From: Streptomyces deccanensis
GTDB lineage: Bacteria; Actinomycetota; Actinomycetes; Streptomycetales; Streptomycetaceae
Length of the DNA: 64,000 bases
NCBI RefSeq assembly: GCF_022385335.1
Contig: NZ_CP092431.1
Coordinates: forward strand, 682,001-746,000
Direction of reading: 5' to 3'
The position numbers and the translations under genes are program-made. The first letter of the stretch is position 1; every line of letters starts with the position of its first letter. Below are positions 25,792 through 34,230 of this stretch, piece by piece. The notes below the pieces were generated by a model that saw nothing but the letters and a program-made list of their open reading frames with translations, had not been told where the DNA came from and searched no databases.

Positions 25792-27144
25792 ATGACTTCG
25801 TCACTCGCGGCACTGTCGGAACGGGCGACCCAGCCGCACCACGGCCGTCCCCGGTTACCCGCACGGCGGCTGGACCACCGCGCCCTGTACCCGGCGCTGG
25901 GTGTGCTGTGGCTGCTCGACGTGGGCATCATCGTGTCGCAACAACGGGGCCCCCTCGACTGGTTGCCGCTGGTGACGGGCCCCGTCGCCCTGGCCCTGGT
26001 GCTCGTGCCCGAGGCGTGGCTGAGCATCACCTGGCGTACGGGGATCTGCGCGGCCCTGTCGACGACGGTGACCCTGGGCACCTCCCTGATGGGCTGGGCC
26101 ATGCCCGAGTGGGGGCTGCTGGAGACCGCGTGCATGCTGGTCCTGCTCGCCCGCACCTGCCGCAACGTGGCCCGGCCCCGGGTCGCCCTCGCGCTGGCCG
26201 CCGCGATGGGGGCCAGCGTCATCGACGAACCCCTGCGCACCGGGGGCACGGGAATCACCCTCACCTACCCGTTCCTGCTGACGTTCGCGGTCGGCGGCGC
26301 CGTCGGCGCGGGGTGCTACCTGCGCACCCTGGACGCCCGGCGTCGTCGCGCCATCGCCTCCGTACGGCTCGCCGAGCGGATCCAACTCGCCCGGGAACTG
26401 CACGACTTCGTCGCCCACCATGTGACGGGCATCATCGCCCAGGCGCACGCCGCCGGCGTGATCCACGAGAGCGCCCCGCACCAGGTCGGCCCGATCCTGA
26501 GCAACATCGCCGAGGCCGGGCAGCGGACCATGGACTCCATGCGCCGCCTGATCCGGGTGCTGCGCGAGGACGGCGAGCAGGTCTCCCTGGAGCGCCCCGA
26601 GGAGCCTTACGCCGAACTCACCAAACTGGTCTCGGAGTTCAGCGACCAGGGCGACGGTTCGACCGCGCAGCTGGAGATCACCGGAGCCGCCCGCAGGAGC
26701 GGTCTGCTGCCCGAGGTGGGGTCGGCCGTCCATCGCGTGGTGCAGGAGGCGCTGACCAACGTACGGCGGCACGCACCGGGCACCCAGGCCCTGGTGCGCG
26801 TCCACCGCACCCGCGACGACCTGCTGCGGGTCGACGTGTACAACGAGGGGCCCCGGGGGCGGGTCTCCCGTCCCACGGGGGGTCGCGGCGGCTACGGCCT
26901 GATCGGGCTGCGCGAGCGGACGGAGGCGGTCGGCGGCTCCCTGACGGCGGGCCCGGCCGACGACGGCGGCTGGTGGCTCATCGCCCACTTCCCGGTGCTC
27001 CCGGAAAGCACGCCCGAGGAGACCGAGGACGGCGCCGGAAAGGGCCCCGCCTCGGGTCCGGTCTCCCGTCGGCCGTCCGGACGCCACGCGAAGCCGCACA
27101 CGCACGCCGAGCCCGAACCGGACATGAGTTGGGACGCGAGTTAG
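25792..27144 (+). CDS. Sensor histidine kinase, NarX/DesK-like
   Basis: 450 residues. Five or so TM helices (about 30-180), H-box LARELHDFVAHHVTGII near 200, N-box VVQEALTNVRRHAPG and G-box YGLIGLRERTEAVGG. The C-terminal ~50 residues are charged and Pro/His/Lys-rich and probably disordered. It is the likely partner of the regulator at 25003. Confidence 0.93.
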   Translation: MTSSLAALSERATQPHHGRPRLPARRLDHRALYPALGVLWLLDVGIIVSQQRGPLDWLPLVTGPVALALVLVPEAWLSITWRTGICAALSTTVTLGTSLMGWAMPEWGLLETACMLVLLARTCRNVARPRVALALAAAMGASVIDEPLRTGGTGITLTYPFLLTFAVGGAVGAGCYLRTLDARRRRAIASVRLAERIQLARELHDFVAHHVTGIIAQAHAAGVIHESAPHQVGPILSNIAEAGQRTMDSMRRLIRVLREDGEQVSLERPEEPYAELTKLVSEFSDQGDGSTAQLEITGAARRSGLLPEVGSAVHRVVQEALTNVRRHAPGTQALVRVHRTRDDLLRVDVYNEGPRGRVSRPTGGRGGYGLIGLRERTEAVGGSLTAGPADDGGWWLIAHFPVLPESTPEETEDGAGKGPASGPVSRRPSGRHAKPHTHAEPEPDMSWDAS

Positions 27145-27383
27145 GCGTTCCGGGGCCCGTGAATTAGGCAATTCTGCGAATCGCGCCGGGGGCGCCGATC
27201 GCTCTATCGTTGGAGAGCCAAAAGGCGCCGGGACGGCCTTCCGGACGTCCCGCAGAGTGGTGAATCGGCCGGACGGGCCCTTTCCGAGGGCCCGCTCCAC
27301 CACCTTCCCGTCCGCCCTCGCGCGAGCCGGGCGGAGCGAGCCGGGCGGACCGGCGCCGATCGTCGAGCAGACGCAGGAGACGT

Positions 27384-28811
27384 ATGACTACGGCCGTCGT
27401 GGTGGGCAGCGGTCCGAACGGCCTCGCCGCGGCCGTGTACCTCGCCCGGGAGGGCGTCGAGGTCACCGTCCTCGAAGCCGCCGACACCATCGGAGGCGGC
27501 ACCCGCACCAGTGAACTGACACCGGGTCTCCTGCACGACCACTGCTCCGCAACGCACCCGATGGCCGTCGGCTCCCCGTTCCTGCGCGACCTCGACCTCG
27601 CGCGCCACGGCCTCACCTGGTGCCTGCCGGAGATCGACTGCGTGCACCCCCTGGACTCCGGCGAGGCCGGGGTCCTGCACCGGTCGGTCGAGGAGACGGC
27701 CGACGGCCTCCCCGAGGGCGACGGCCGCAGGTGGCGGCGCACCTTCGGGCCGCTCGCGGACGGCTACGACGCGCTCGCCGAGGACCTCATGCGGCCGCTC
27801 GCGCATGTGCCGCGCCATCCCCTGCGGCTCGCGGCCTTCGGACCGCGGGCCCTGCTGCCGACCGCCGCGGTGGCCCGGCGGTGGCGGTCCGAGACCGCCC
27901 GCGCCCTCTTCGCCGGGGTGGCCGCCCACGCCTTCCGCCCGTTCGACCGGCCCGCGAGCGCCGCGATCGGTCTGACCATCATCGCGGCCGGCCACCGGCA
28001 CGGCTGGCCGGTGGCCGCGGGCGGCTCCCGGGCGATCGGCGACGCGCTGGCGGCCCGGCTCACGGAGTGCGGCGGCCGGATCGAGACCGGGACACGGGTC
28101 CGCTCCCGGGCCGATCTCCCCCCGGCCGACCTGGTCCTCTTCGACCTGACCCCCGGTGCGGTGGCCGACATCCTCGGCGATCTGCTGCCGGGCCGGGTGG
28201 CTCGGGCCTATCGGCGCTACCGCCACGGCCCCGGCGCCTTCAAGGTGGACTTCGCCGTCCAGGACGGTGTGCCCTGGACCAACGCGGCGGCCCGCCGGGC
28301 CGGCACCGTCCACCTCGGCGGGGCCTACGCGGAGGTCGCCGCCACCGAGCGGGACATTCACGCCGGCCGGATGCCGGACCGGCCGTTCGTCCTGGTCGGG
28401 CAGCAGTACCTGGCCGACCCCCGGCGCTCGAACGGCGACGTCCACCCGGTGTGGACGTACGCGCACGTGCCGCACGGCTACGACGGCGACGCCACGCAGG
28501 CGATCGTCGCGCAGATCGAGCGCTTCGCCCCCGGATTCCGCGAGCGGGTCACGGACATGGCCGTCCGCCCGGCGGGCGGCTTCGAGGAGTACAACCCGAA
28601 CTACGTCGGCGGTGACATCGTCGCCGGGGCGAACACCGCCTTCCAGCTCGTCATGCGCCCCCGCGCGGCGTTCGACCCCTACAGCACCGGCGTGCCCGGC
28701 ATGTACATCTGCTCGGCGGCCACGCCACCGGGCGCCGGCGCCCACGGCATGTGCGGCGCGAACGCCGCCGCGTCGGCCCTGCGCCACCTCGGGCGACGCG
28801 GAAAGAAATGA
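27384..28811 (+). CDS. FAD-dependent oxidoreductase, phytoene-desaturase-like
   Basis: 475 residues. The N-terminal dinucleotide-binding motif VVVGSGPNGLAAAVYLAREG is followed by VTVLEAADTIGGGTRT, as in the CrtI/retinol-saturase-like amine oxidase group. The C-terminal FAD motif is near TGVPGMYICSAATPPG. Start ATG 27384 has GCAGGAG upstream. The substrate is unknown; no carotenoid genes are nearby. A strong terminator follows, so it is probably a separate transcription unit from the peptide cluster downstream. Confidence 0.88.
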   Translation: MTTAVVVGSGPNGLAAAVYLAREGVEVTVLEAADTIGGGTRTSELTPGLLHDHCSATHPMAVGSPFLRDLDLARHGLTWCLPEIDCVHPLDSGEAGVLHRSVEETADGLPEGDGRRWRRTFGPLADGYDALAEDLMRPLAHVPRHPLRLAAFGPRALLPTAAVARRWRSETARALFAGVAAHAFRPFDRPASAAIGLTIIAAGHRHGWPVAAGGSRAIGDALAARLTECGGRIETGTRVRSRADLPPADLVLFDLTPGAVADILGDLLPGRVARAYRRYRHGPGAFKVDFAVQDGVPWTNAAARRAGTVHLGGAYAEVAATERDIHAGRMPDRPFVLVGQQYLADPRRSNGDVHPVWTYAHVPHGYDGDATQAIVAQIERFAPGFRERVTDMAVRPAGGFEEYNPNYVGGDIVAGANTAFQLVMRPRAAFDPYSTGVPGMYICSAATPPGAGAHGMCGANAAASALRHLGRRGKK

Positions 28812-28826
28812 CCGCACCATCCCCTG

Positions 28827-28857
28827 AAAGGCCTGGACCACCTCGGTCCAGGCCTTT
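28827..28857 (+). terminator. Rho-independent terminator after the FAD oxidoreductase
   Basis: A 13-base perfect stem (28827-28839 with 28845-28857) with a 5-base loop, ending in a TTTT run. It is about 15 bp after the stop codon and separates the oxidoreductase from the peptide cluster. Confidence 0.92.
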
Positions 28858-29021
28858 TCCGCTTCCGTGCTCGTGACATTGAAGCCCCCTGCGGAAGAGA
28901 GCGCCCAACAATAGGCATTTTTATCGATGCGAAGGCGGTCGGCGAGAGCCTAATGTTTTCTCCAGAAGGGCGACGGAAGAAAAAGAACTTCCGCAGTCCC
29001 GAATGCGAGAGGATGAAAGAA

Positions 29022-29291
29022 ATGAGCAGCATCGAGAATGCGCTGAACAGCGTGGAAATCCCCGTCGAGGGTGTCGTCTACGTCGCCGCTCGCCCGACCC
29101 TGGGCACCCCGCGGATCGCCCGCATCGGCCGCATCGCCCAGGCGGCCGAGGGTGTCGGCGCCCTCGCGGCGGCCGCCACCGCGGCGGTCGGCGTCGCCCA
29201 GGCCGCGGAGGCCAACAACCTGGCGGCGGAGGCCAACGCCCAGAACGCGGCCGCCCTCGCCGCCGTCGGCGGTACGCCGCCCGCGGCCTGA
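29022..29291 (+). CDS. Small Ala-rich peptide, candidate secreted or modified peptide precursor
   Basis: 89 residues from ATG 29022 (GAGAGG about 9 bases upstream; ATG 29013 is an alternative). The N-terminal ~35 residues are mixed (IENALNSVEIPVEGVVYV, PTLGTPRIARIGRI). The C-terminal half is strongly Ala-rich and helical (AALAAAATAAVGVAQAAEANN), with no Cys and no evident signal peptide. It has its own promoter-sized upstream region between two hairpins. Downstream lie SdpB-like and SdpA-like proteins, an ABC exporter and a methyltransferase, so it is placed where a bacteriocin precursor would be. The chemistry, if any, is unknown. Confidence 0.72.
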   Translation: MSSIENALNSVEIPVEGVVYVAARPTLGTPRIARIGRIAQAAEGVGALAAAATAAVGVAQAAEANNLAAEANAQNAAALAAVGGTPPAA

Positions 29292-29311
29292 CGACCAGCG
29301 GTCAACGCATA

Positions 29312-29360
29312 GGAACCCGCTGTCGGACCAGAGGGCTGTTCTGGTCCGGCAGCGGGTTCC
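29312..29360 (+). promoter_or_regulatory. 21-bp hairpin after the small peptide gene, probable attenuator
   Basis: The arms 29312-29332 and 29340-29360 pair over 21 bases with a single G-U and a 7-base loop. No U-run follows; the next gene starts 48 bp downstream. Such hairpins after small precursor genes let the precursor be made in excess of the downstream enzymes. Confidence 0.85.
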
Positions 29361-29407
29361 GCCGTACTCAAAAAGACGCATTCGAAAGTACCAGGAAAAG
29401 AGGTTCC

Positions 29408-31327
29408 ATGAAACTCGTCCGAAGGATCACCTCCGCGGTCCCGGACAAGGTCGCCTCAGCGGTGCTCGGCCCGATACCGGTCGGCCGGGACCGTGCGCTG
29501 GGCCTCTCGGAGCGGCTGGCCGCCGCGACGAGCCTCACCTCGTCCCTCGAATACCTCACCCAGCGCCACGAGATGGGCAAGGGGGGCATGAACGACTGGG
29601 ACATCGCCAAGGACAGCATCGCGCACGCGAACCCCCTGCTGCGCCGAGTGATCGACATCGCCAGCGGACGCCGGACCACGACAGCCCTGCACGTCGCACG
29701 GGCCGCCGTCGCCTCCGCCATGCTGCTGCCGGGCCGGTCCGCCTGGCGCGGGGCGGGCAGCCTCTTCCTCGGTGCGTCCTCCGCCCTCCTCGGCCCCCGC
29801 CAGCACTACGGCAGCGACGGCGCCGACCAGGTGGCCACCCTCGTGCAGATCGCCACGGGCGGCGCCCGTCTGGTGCCCTCGCCGGCCGCCAAGGACGCCC
29901 TGCTGTGGTACGTCGCCCTCCAGTCCAACCTCTCCTACCTGGTCTCCGGCTGGGTCAAGCTGCTCGGCCCTGACTGGCGCGACGGATCCGCCCTGCCGGG
30001 GGTGATGCGCACGCACACCTACGGCCACGAGGGCATGCACACATGGATCCGGAACAACCCCCGGCCGGCCAAGCTGCTCGCCCACGGTGTGCTGGCGCTG
30101 GAGTGCCTCTTCCCGCTCGCCTATCTCAAGGGTGGCAAGCTGACCCGTCCCGTCCTCGCGAGTGCCGCCGCGTTCCATCTCGCCAACGGCTACTTCATGG
30201 GGCTCGGCAGGTTCGCCACCGCCTTCCCCGCGATGCACCCGCTGATCGCCTACACCGCGGCTCCCCGCACGCATCCCGCGGTGGCGGGCCGCGACGACCG
30301 CGCTCTGCCCGCCGCGCTCACCCTGCTCGCGGGCGCGACGGTGGCCGCGGGCGTCACCGCCGTGCACCGGCGCATGCGCGCCACCGAGGGCTGGCGGACC
30401 TCTCGCGTGCTGACGACCCGCCACGGCAACCGGCTCCAGTACGAGGAGATGGCGGCGGGGGACGCCGACCGGCCGGTCTTCGTGCTCGCCTCCGGTCTGC
30501 TGTCCACCAGCGAGCACTACGCCTGGATCAGCGAGCGCCTGTGCTACGAGAGTTCGTACGGCGTCATCACCTACGCCCGCGCCGGATACGCCGGAAGCCA
30601 CCGCCGGGTGACCACCGCCTACCGTCTGACGGAGTCCGTCGACGACCTCGTCGACCTGGTCAACGGTGCCGTGGCACCGCACCGCAAGGTGATCCTCGTC
30701 GGCCACTCGATCGGCGGGGAGCTGGCCCGCCGTGCCGTCGCGCACCTCGGCGACCGGGTGCACGGTGTCGTCTACCTCGACTCCTCGCACCCCGACCAGT
30801 TCCACCGCTCCCCGCAGCAGCGGGTGACCGGTGCCGGCCTGGCCGGCAACTTCACCTCCATGAGCCGGGCCCTGCGCCTCGGCACCGGGGCCCTCCTCGC
30901 CCGCCCGTGGTGGATCAAGGAACTCCCCGCCGCCTACCAGGAGAAGGTCTTCGCCCAGTACGCCGACGCGCGGATGTGGGACGCGGCCCGCCGCGAATGG
31001 ACGGCGCTGCGGGAGGACTTCGAGGCCTTCCCCGGTCGGCTCGCCCCGATCGAGGGCGTGCCCGCCTTGGTGATCTCCGCCCAGCGGACCGTCGACCGCG
31101 ACCCCGAACAACTGCTGATGCACCGGGAACTCGCCGAGGCCCACCGATCGGCGCCCACCGAGACGGTGGTCGTCGAGGGCGCGGGCCACGACACCCTGCT
31201 GATCAACAGCCGCTACGCCCACCAGGTGACGGACCGTGTCCTCGCGTTCTTCCGGAGCCTCGACGAGCGTCCCCGCGCGGCCCGGCCCGGTCGTTCCGTC
31301 ACCCTCGAGAAGGAGGCCTCCCGGTGA
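29408..31327 (+). CDS. HTTM/SdpB-like membrane protein fused to an alpha/beta hydrolase
   Basis: 639 residues. Residues 1 to ~330 are membrane-spanning with HTTM/VKGC-like features (RQHYGSDGADQVAT, SGWVKLLGPDWRDGSAL, HTYGHEGMHTW). From ~345 there is an alpha/beta hydrolase domain: VLASGLLSTSEHYAW, nucleophile Ser in VGHSIGGELA, and the terminal His in EGAGHDTLL. HTTM proteins include SdpB, which helps process the SdpC toxin; fusion to a hydrolase is unusual. The stop overlaps the next gene (GTGA). It could cleave, acylate or cyclise a peptide in the membrane, but this is inference. Confidence 0.82.
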   Translation: MKLVRRITSAVPDKVASAVLGPIPVGRDRALGLSERLAAATSLTSSLEYLTQRHEMGKGGMNDWDIAKDSIAHANPLLRRVIDIASGRRTTTALHVARAAVASAMLLPGRSAWRGAGSLFLGASSALLGPRQHYGSDGADQVATLVQIATGGARLVPSPAAKDALLWYVALQSNLSYLVSGWVKLLGPDWRDGSALPGVMRTHTYGHEGMHTWIRNNPRPAKLLAHGVLALECLFPLAYLKGGKLTRPVLASAAAFHLANGYFMGLGRFATAFPAMHPLIAYTAAPRTHPAVAGRDDRALPAALTLLAGATVAAGVTAVHRRMRATEGWRTSRVLTTRHGNRLQYEEMAAGDADRPVFVLASGLLSTSEHYAWISERLCYESSYGVITYARAGYAGSHRRVTTAYRLTESVDDLVDLVNGAVAPHRKVILVGHSIGGELARRAVAHLGDRVHGVVYLDSSHPDQFHRSPQQRVTGAGLAGNFTSMSRALRLGTGALLARPWWIKELPAAYQEKVFAQYADARMWDAARREWTALREDFEAFPGRLAPIEGVPALVISAQRTVDRDPEQLLMHRELAEAHRSAPTETVVVEGAGHDTLLINSRYAHQVTDRVLAFFRSLDERPRAARPGRSVTLEKEASR

Positions 31328-31944
31328 GCCTGCCACGACGTCCCGCACTGAAGAACCCGTTCACCGGCGAGGGTGCGGCCTGGCGGATCGCCGGCGCCGC
31401 CATGCTGGTCGTCACCGTCGCGGGCCAGCATCCCTTCGAACAGTTCGCCCGGTTCCGTGCGAAGGACGTGCTGTCCCTGGTGCCGAACTGGCGGTTCTTC
31501 GCCCCCAACCCCTGTATGCACGACAGTCACTTCCTGTACCGCACGGTGGACGCGGCCGGCAACGCCTCACCCTGGCACGACGCGTTCACGACCGAGACGC
31601 GCAAGCCCCAGCACATCGTCTGGTTCCCGACCCGGCGCGCGGACAAGGGGGTCTCCGACGCGTGCGCCGACATCCTCCCGACCCTGGAGTTCGGTGGCTT
31701 CGAGGCCGCGGCCCGCGTCCCGGGCTACCGGATGGTCACCGAGCACCTGCGGCTGCTCATCAGGTCCGAGGGCCTCGCGACCGACGAGGTACGGGGTTTC
31801 CAGTTCGCCCTGGCGCGGGCCACCGGCTTCGACACGCGCCACCGTCCCGAGCTGATGTTCGTCTCCCCGTTCGTTCCCCTCGACCCCGAGGCCCCGGGCA
31901 CCCCGCTGACGCCGGCCCCGGCCAAGACTCCCGCAAAGGTGTGA
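31324..31944 (+). CDS. SdpA/DUF5819-like membrane-anchored protein
   Basis: 206 residues. One TM segment (about 20-38) is followed by an extracytoplasmic domain with LSLVPNWRFFAPNP, which is the W-x-x-F-x-x-(N)P signature shared by DUF5819 and SdpA-type proteins. A short Pro/Ala tail ends the protein. It starts at GTG 31324, overlapping the fusion protein's stop. SdpA acts with SdpB in toxin maturation in Bacillus; the same pairing here supports a peptide-processing role. The family assignment rests on one motif and the context. Confidence 0.7.
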   Translation: MSLPRRPALKNPFTGEGAAWRIAGAAMLVVTVAGQHPFEQFARFRAKDVLSLVPNWRFFAPNPCMHDSHFLYRTVDAAGNASPWHDAFTTETRKPQHIVWFPTRRADKGVSDACADILPTLEFGGFEAAARVPGYRMVTEHLRLLIRSEGLATDEVRGFQFALARATGFDTRHRPELMFVSPFVPLDPEAPGTPLTPAPAKTPAKV

Positions 31945-31951
31945 CGTGACC

Positions 31952-32068
31952 ATGGACTTCGCTCTCCCCTTCATCCTGCTCGCGATCCTGATCTTCGCGA
32001 TCGGCCTGCTCAAGGCGGGCCTGCGGCTCAGGTCCCAGGCGAAAGAGGAAGGGAGGGAACACGAGTGA
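31952..32068 (+). CDS. 38-residue membrane peptide
   Basis: ATG 31952 opens 38 codons: a hydrophobic helix (FALPFILLAILIFAIGLL) and a charged tail (KAGLRLRSQAKEEGREHE). AAAGG lies about 11 bases upstream; GTG 31946 is an alternative two codons earlier. It is in the gap between the SdpA-like gene and the exporter, the same strand. It could be an immunity peptide, an accessory to the exporter, or a toxin; none can be chosen from sequence. Confidence 0.6.
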   Translation: MDFALPFILLAILIFAIGLLKAGLRLRSQAKEEGREHE

Positions 32069-32107
32069 GCCGGGTGCGGACGGCCGACACGCGGCCGAGG
32101 ACCCGGG

Positions 32108-34000
32108 ATGAGTGACCTGCCGGCCGGCCGGGGACGGCACACGCGCCCGCAGGATCCCCCGGTGGACCTGGAGAAGGAGGGCGAGCCCGGTGGGAGGCGG
32201 CGGGCCGGGCACCGGGCGGTTCCCCAACTGAATCTGCACCTGTTGTGGGGCGAGGGCGCCAAACCCTGGCGGGCCATGGGCCGGCACCGCCGACTGGTCC
32301 TGCTCGGGATCTTCCTCGGCCTGGTGGGAGCCGGGACCTCCCTGGCCCAGCCCGCGGTCATCGGCCAACTGGTCGGCGCCGTCGGCGAGGGGCGCTCGGT
32401 GACCGGCCCGATCCTGGTGGGCGCGGCCCTGTTCATCGCCGACGCCGTCCTGGGCGCGCTGCACTCGTACGTCATCGGGCTGGCCGGGGAGAACATCGTC
32501 TACGACATCCGCCGGACCCTGGCCTCGCGGCTGCTGCGCTCCCGGTTCAAGGCGTACAGCGGACTGCAGCAGGGCGACGTGTTCTCCCGGATGGTCAGCG
32601 ACACCATGCTCGCCCGCTCCACCATGACCCACGCGATCGACAGCATCCTCAACAACACCTTCCTGGTCATCGGCGGGATCGCCCTGATGGCCTGGATCGA
32701 CACCGTGCTGCTCGCCGCGACCCTGGCCTGCCTCGGTGTGACGAGCGCCGTCTCGCTCTGGCTGGCGCGCGGGGTGCGCCGGGTGTCGGTGCTCAACCAG
32801 GCCGACCTCGGCACCTTCGGCTCCGCCCTGCTGCGGGTGCTGGGGGCGATGCCGACGGTGAAGGCCTCCCGCGCGGAGGCCCGGGAGGCCGAGGGGATCG
32901 CGGCCATCGCCCGGCGCGCGCGCAAGTCGGGGATCAAGGTGACGGTCATGTCGTCGCTGCTCGACCCGACCATGAGCATCGGCACCCAGCTCGCCCTGAC
33001 GGTCGTCATCGGTCTGGGCGCGGCCCGCACGGCGACCGGGGCGATGCCCACCGCCGATCTGACGGCGTTCATCCTCTATCTGTTCTACCTGGTGGCGCCG
33101 TTGCTGACGCTGTTCGAGTCGATCGCCCAGTTCCAGATCGGCAGGGCGTCGGTGGACCGGCTCGCGGAGCTGGGCAAGATCGAGGTCGAGACGGACGAAG
33201 TCGGCGCACAGCCGGCCGGACGCCCGCGCGCTGTCCGCCCCCGCAGGCGCGACTACGAGCCCGGACTGCGCTTCGACAGTGTCCGGTTCTCCTATCCGGG
33301 CAGCGACAAGGTGGTTCTCGACGGTGTCTCCTTCACCGTCCCGGCCGGCGGGCTGACCGCCATCGTCGGGCCCTCGGGCGGCGGCAAGTCCACCGTCTTC
33401 CAGCTGATCGAGCGGCTCTTCGACCCGGTGTCCGGGGCGATCCGCATCGACGGCACGGACATCGCCGACCTGCCGCTCGACCGGCTGCGGTCCATCGTCG
33501 GCTACGTCGACCAGGACCACACCCTGCTGCGCGGCACCGTCCGCGAGAACCTCACGTACAGCGCGCCGGACGCGGACGACAAGGACATCGCCGAGGCCCT
33601 GCGCATGGCCAACCTGACCGAGGTGATCGCCGCGCTCCCCCAGGGCCTCGACACCGTACTCGGCGACCGGGGGGCGGGGTTGTCGGGCGGCCAGCGTCAA
33701 CGCCTGGCCATCGCCCGTACGTTGCTGCAGGCGCCCCGGTTCCTGCTGCTGGACGAGGCCACCGCCAACCTCGACACCGAATCGGAGAACGCGCTGCGCG
33801 ACAGCATCGCGATGATCTCCGGTTTCTGCTCGGTCATCGCCATCGCCCACCGGCTGTCCACCGTCACCGAGGCCCAGCAGATCGTCGTGCTGGACCGTGG
33901 CCGGGTGCACGCCGTCGGCACCCACGACGAACTCCACCGCCACAGCGACCTCTACCGCCGGCTCGCCCGGCTCCAGGAACTCAGTGACGTGGCGTCCTGA
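32108..34000 (+). CDS. ABC transporter, fused permease and ATPase (exporter type)
   Basis: 630 residues. A basic N-terminal ~55 residues precedes a six-TM exporter domain. The ATPase domain has Walker A GPSGGGKS near 416, Q-loop VGYVDQDHTLLRGT, signature LSGGQRQRLAIARTLL and Walker B FLLLDEATANLDTES, plus the switch His in AIAHRLSTV. It lacks a C39 peptidase domain, so any leader removal must be done elsewhere. Probably exports the product of the 29022 peptide. Confidence 0.92.
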   Translation: MSDLPAGRGRHTRPQDPPVDLEKEGEPGGRRRAGHRAVPQLNLHLLWGEGAKPWRAMGRHRRLVLLGIFLGLVGAGTSLAQPAVIGQLVGAVGEGRSVTGPILVGAALFIADAVLGALHSYVIGLAGENIVYDIRRTLASRLLRSRFKAYSGLQQGDVFSRMVSDTMLARSTMTHAIDSILNNTFLVIGGIALMAWIDTVLLAATLACLGVTSAVSLWLARGVRRVSVLNQADLGTFGSALLRVLGAMPTVKASRAEAREAEGIAAIARRARKSGIKVTVMSSLLDPTMSIGTQLALTVVIGLGAARTATGAMPTADLTAFILYLFYLVAPLLTLFESIAQFQIGRASVDRLAELGKIEVETDEVGAQPAGRPRAVRPRRRDYEPGLRFDSVRFSYPGSDKVVLDGVSFTVPAGGLTAIVGPSGGGKSTVFQLIERLFDPVSGAIRIDGTDIADLPLDRLRSIVGYVDQDHTLLRGTVRENLTYSAPDADDKDIAEALRMANLTEVIAALPQGLDTVLGDRGAGLSGGQRQRLAIARTLLQAPRFLLLDEATANLDTESENALRDSIAMISGFCSVIAIAHRLSTVTEAQQIVVLDRGRVHAVGTHDELHRHSDLYRRLARLQELSDVAS

Positions 34001-34038
34001 CACCCCGACAGGAGCAGACATCCCGACAGGAGACATTC

Positions 34039-34230
34039 ATGAACGACTTTCTGCTCATCCCGTCCGTGGTAGCCCTCGGCATCGTCGGCTTCCTGATCGC
34101 CACCCGGGCCGTCAGCACCCCCGCCGTCCTCGGCGTCGCCCTCGTGGTGCTGCTCGGTGCCTGCTCCCAGGCCAGACGGAACGCCCATCCGAGGACCACG
34201 ACACCCAAGAAGCGGAGGCACCACCCATGA
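34039..34230 (+). CDS. 63-residue membrane protein, unknown
   Basis: ATG 34039 has AGGAGA upstream. Two short hydrophobic helices (about 5-21 and 27-43) are followed by a basic tail rich in Arg/Lys/His (PKKRRHHP). Its TGA overlaps the methyltransferase ATG (ATGA), so it belongs to the operon. It fits a small immunity or anchor protein; I do not recognise a family. Confidence 0.65.
   Translation: MNDFLLIPSVVALGIVGFLIATRAVSTPAVLGVALVVLLGACSQARRNAHPRTTTPKKRRHHP

Noticed and set aside
27384..28811. FAD oxidoreductase as a member of the peptide cluster
   Set aside because: A 13-bp terminator with a T-run and a separate promoter-sized gap lie between it and the peptide gene.
29078..29371. Minus-strand 97-codon frame over the small peptide gene
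   Set aside because: It is antisense to a better-supported gene with a ribosome binding site and a following attenuator hairpin.
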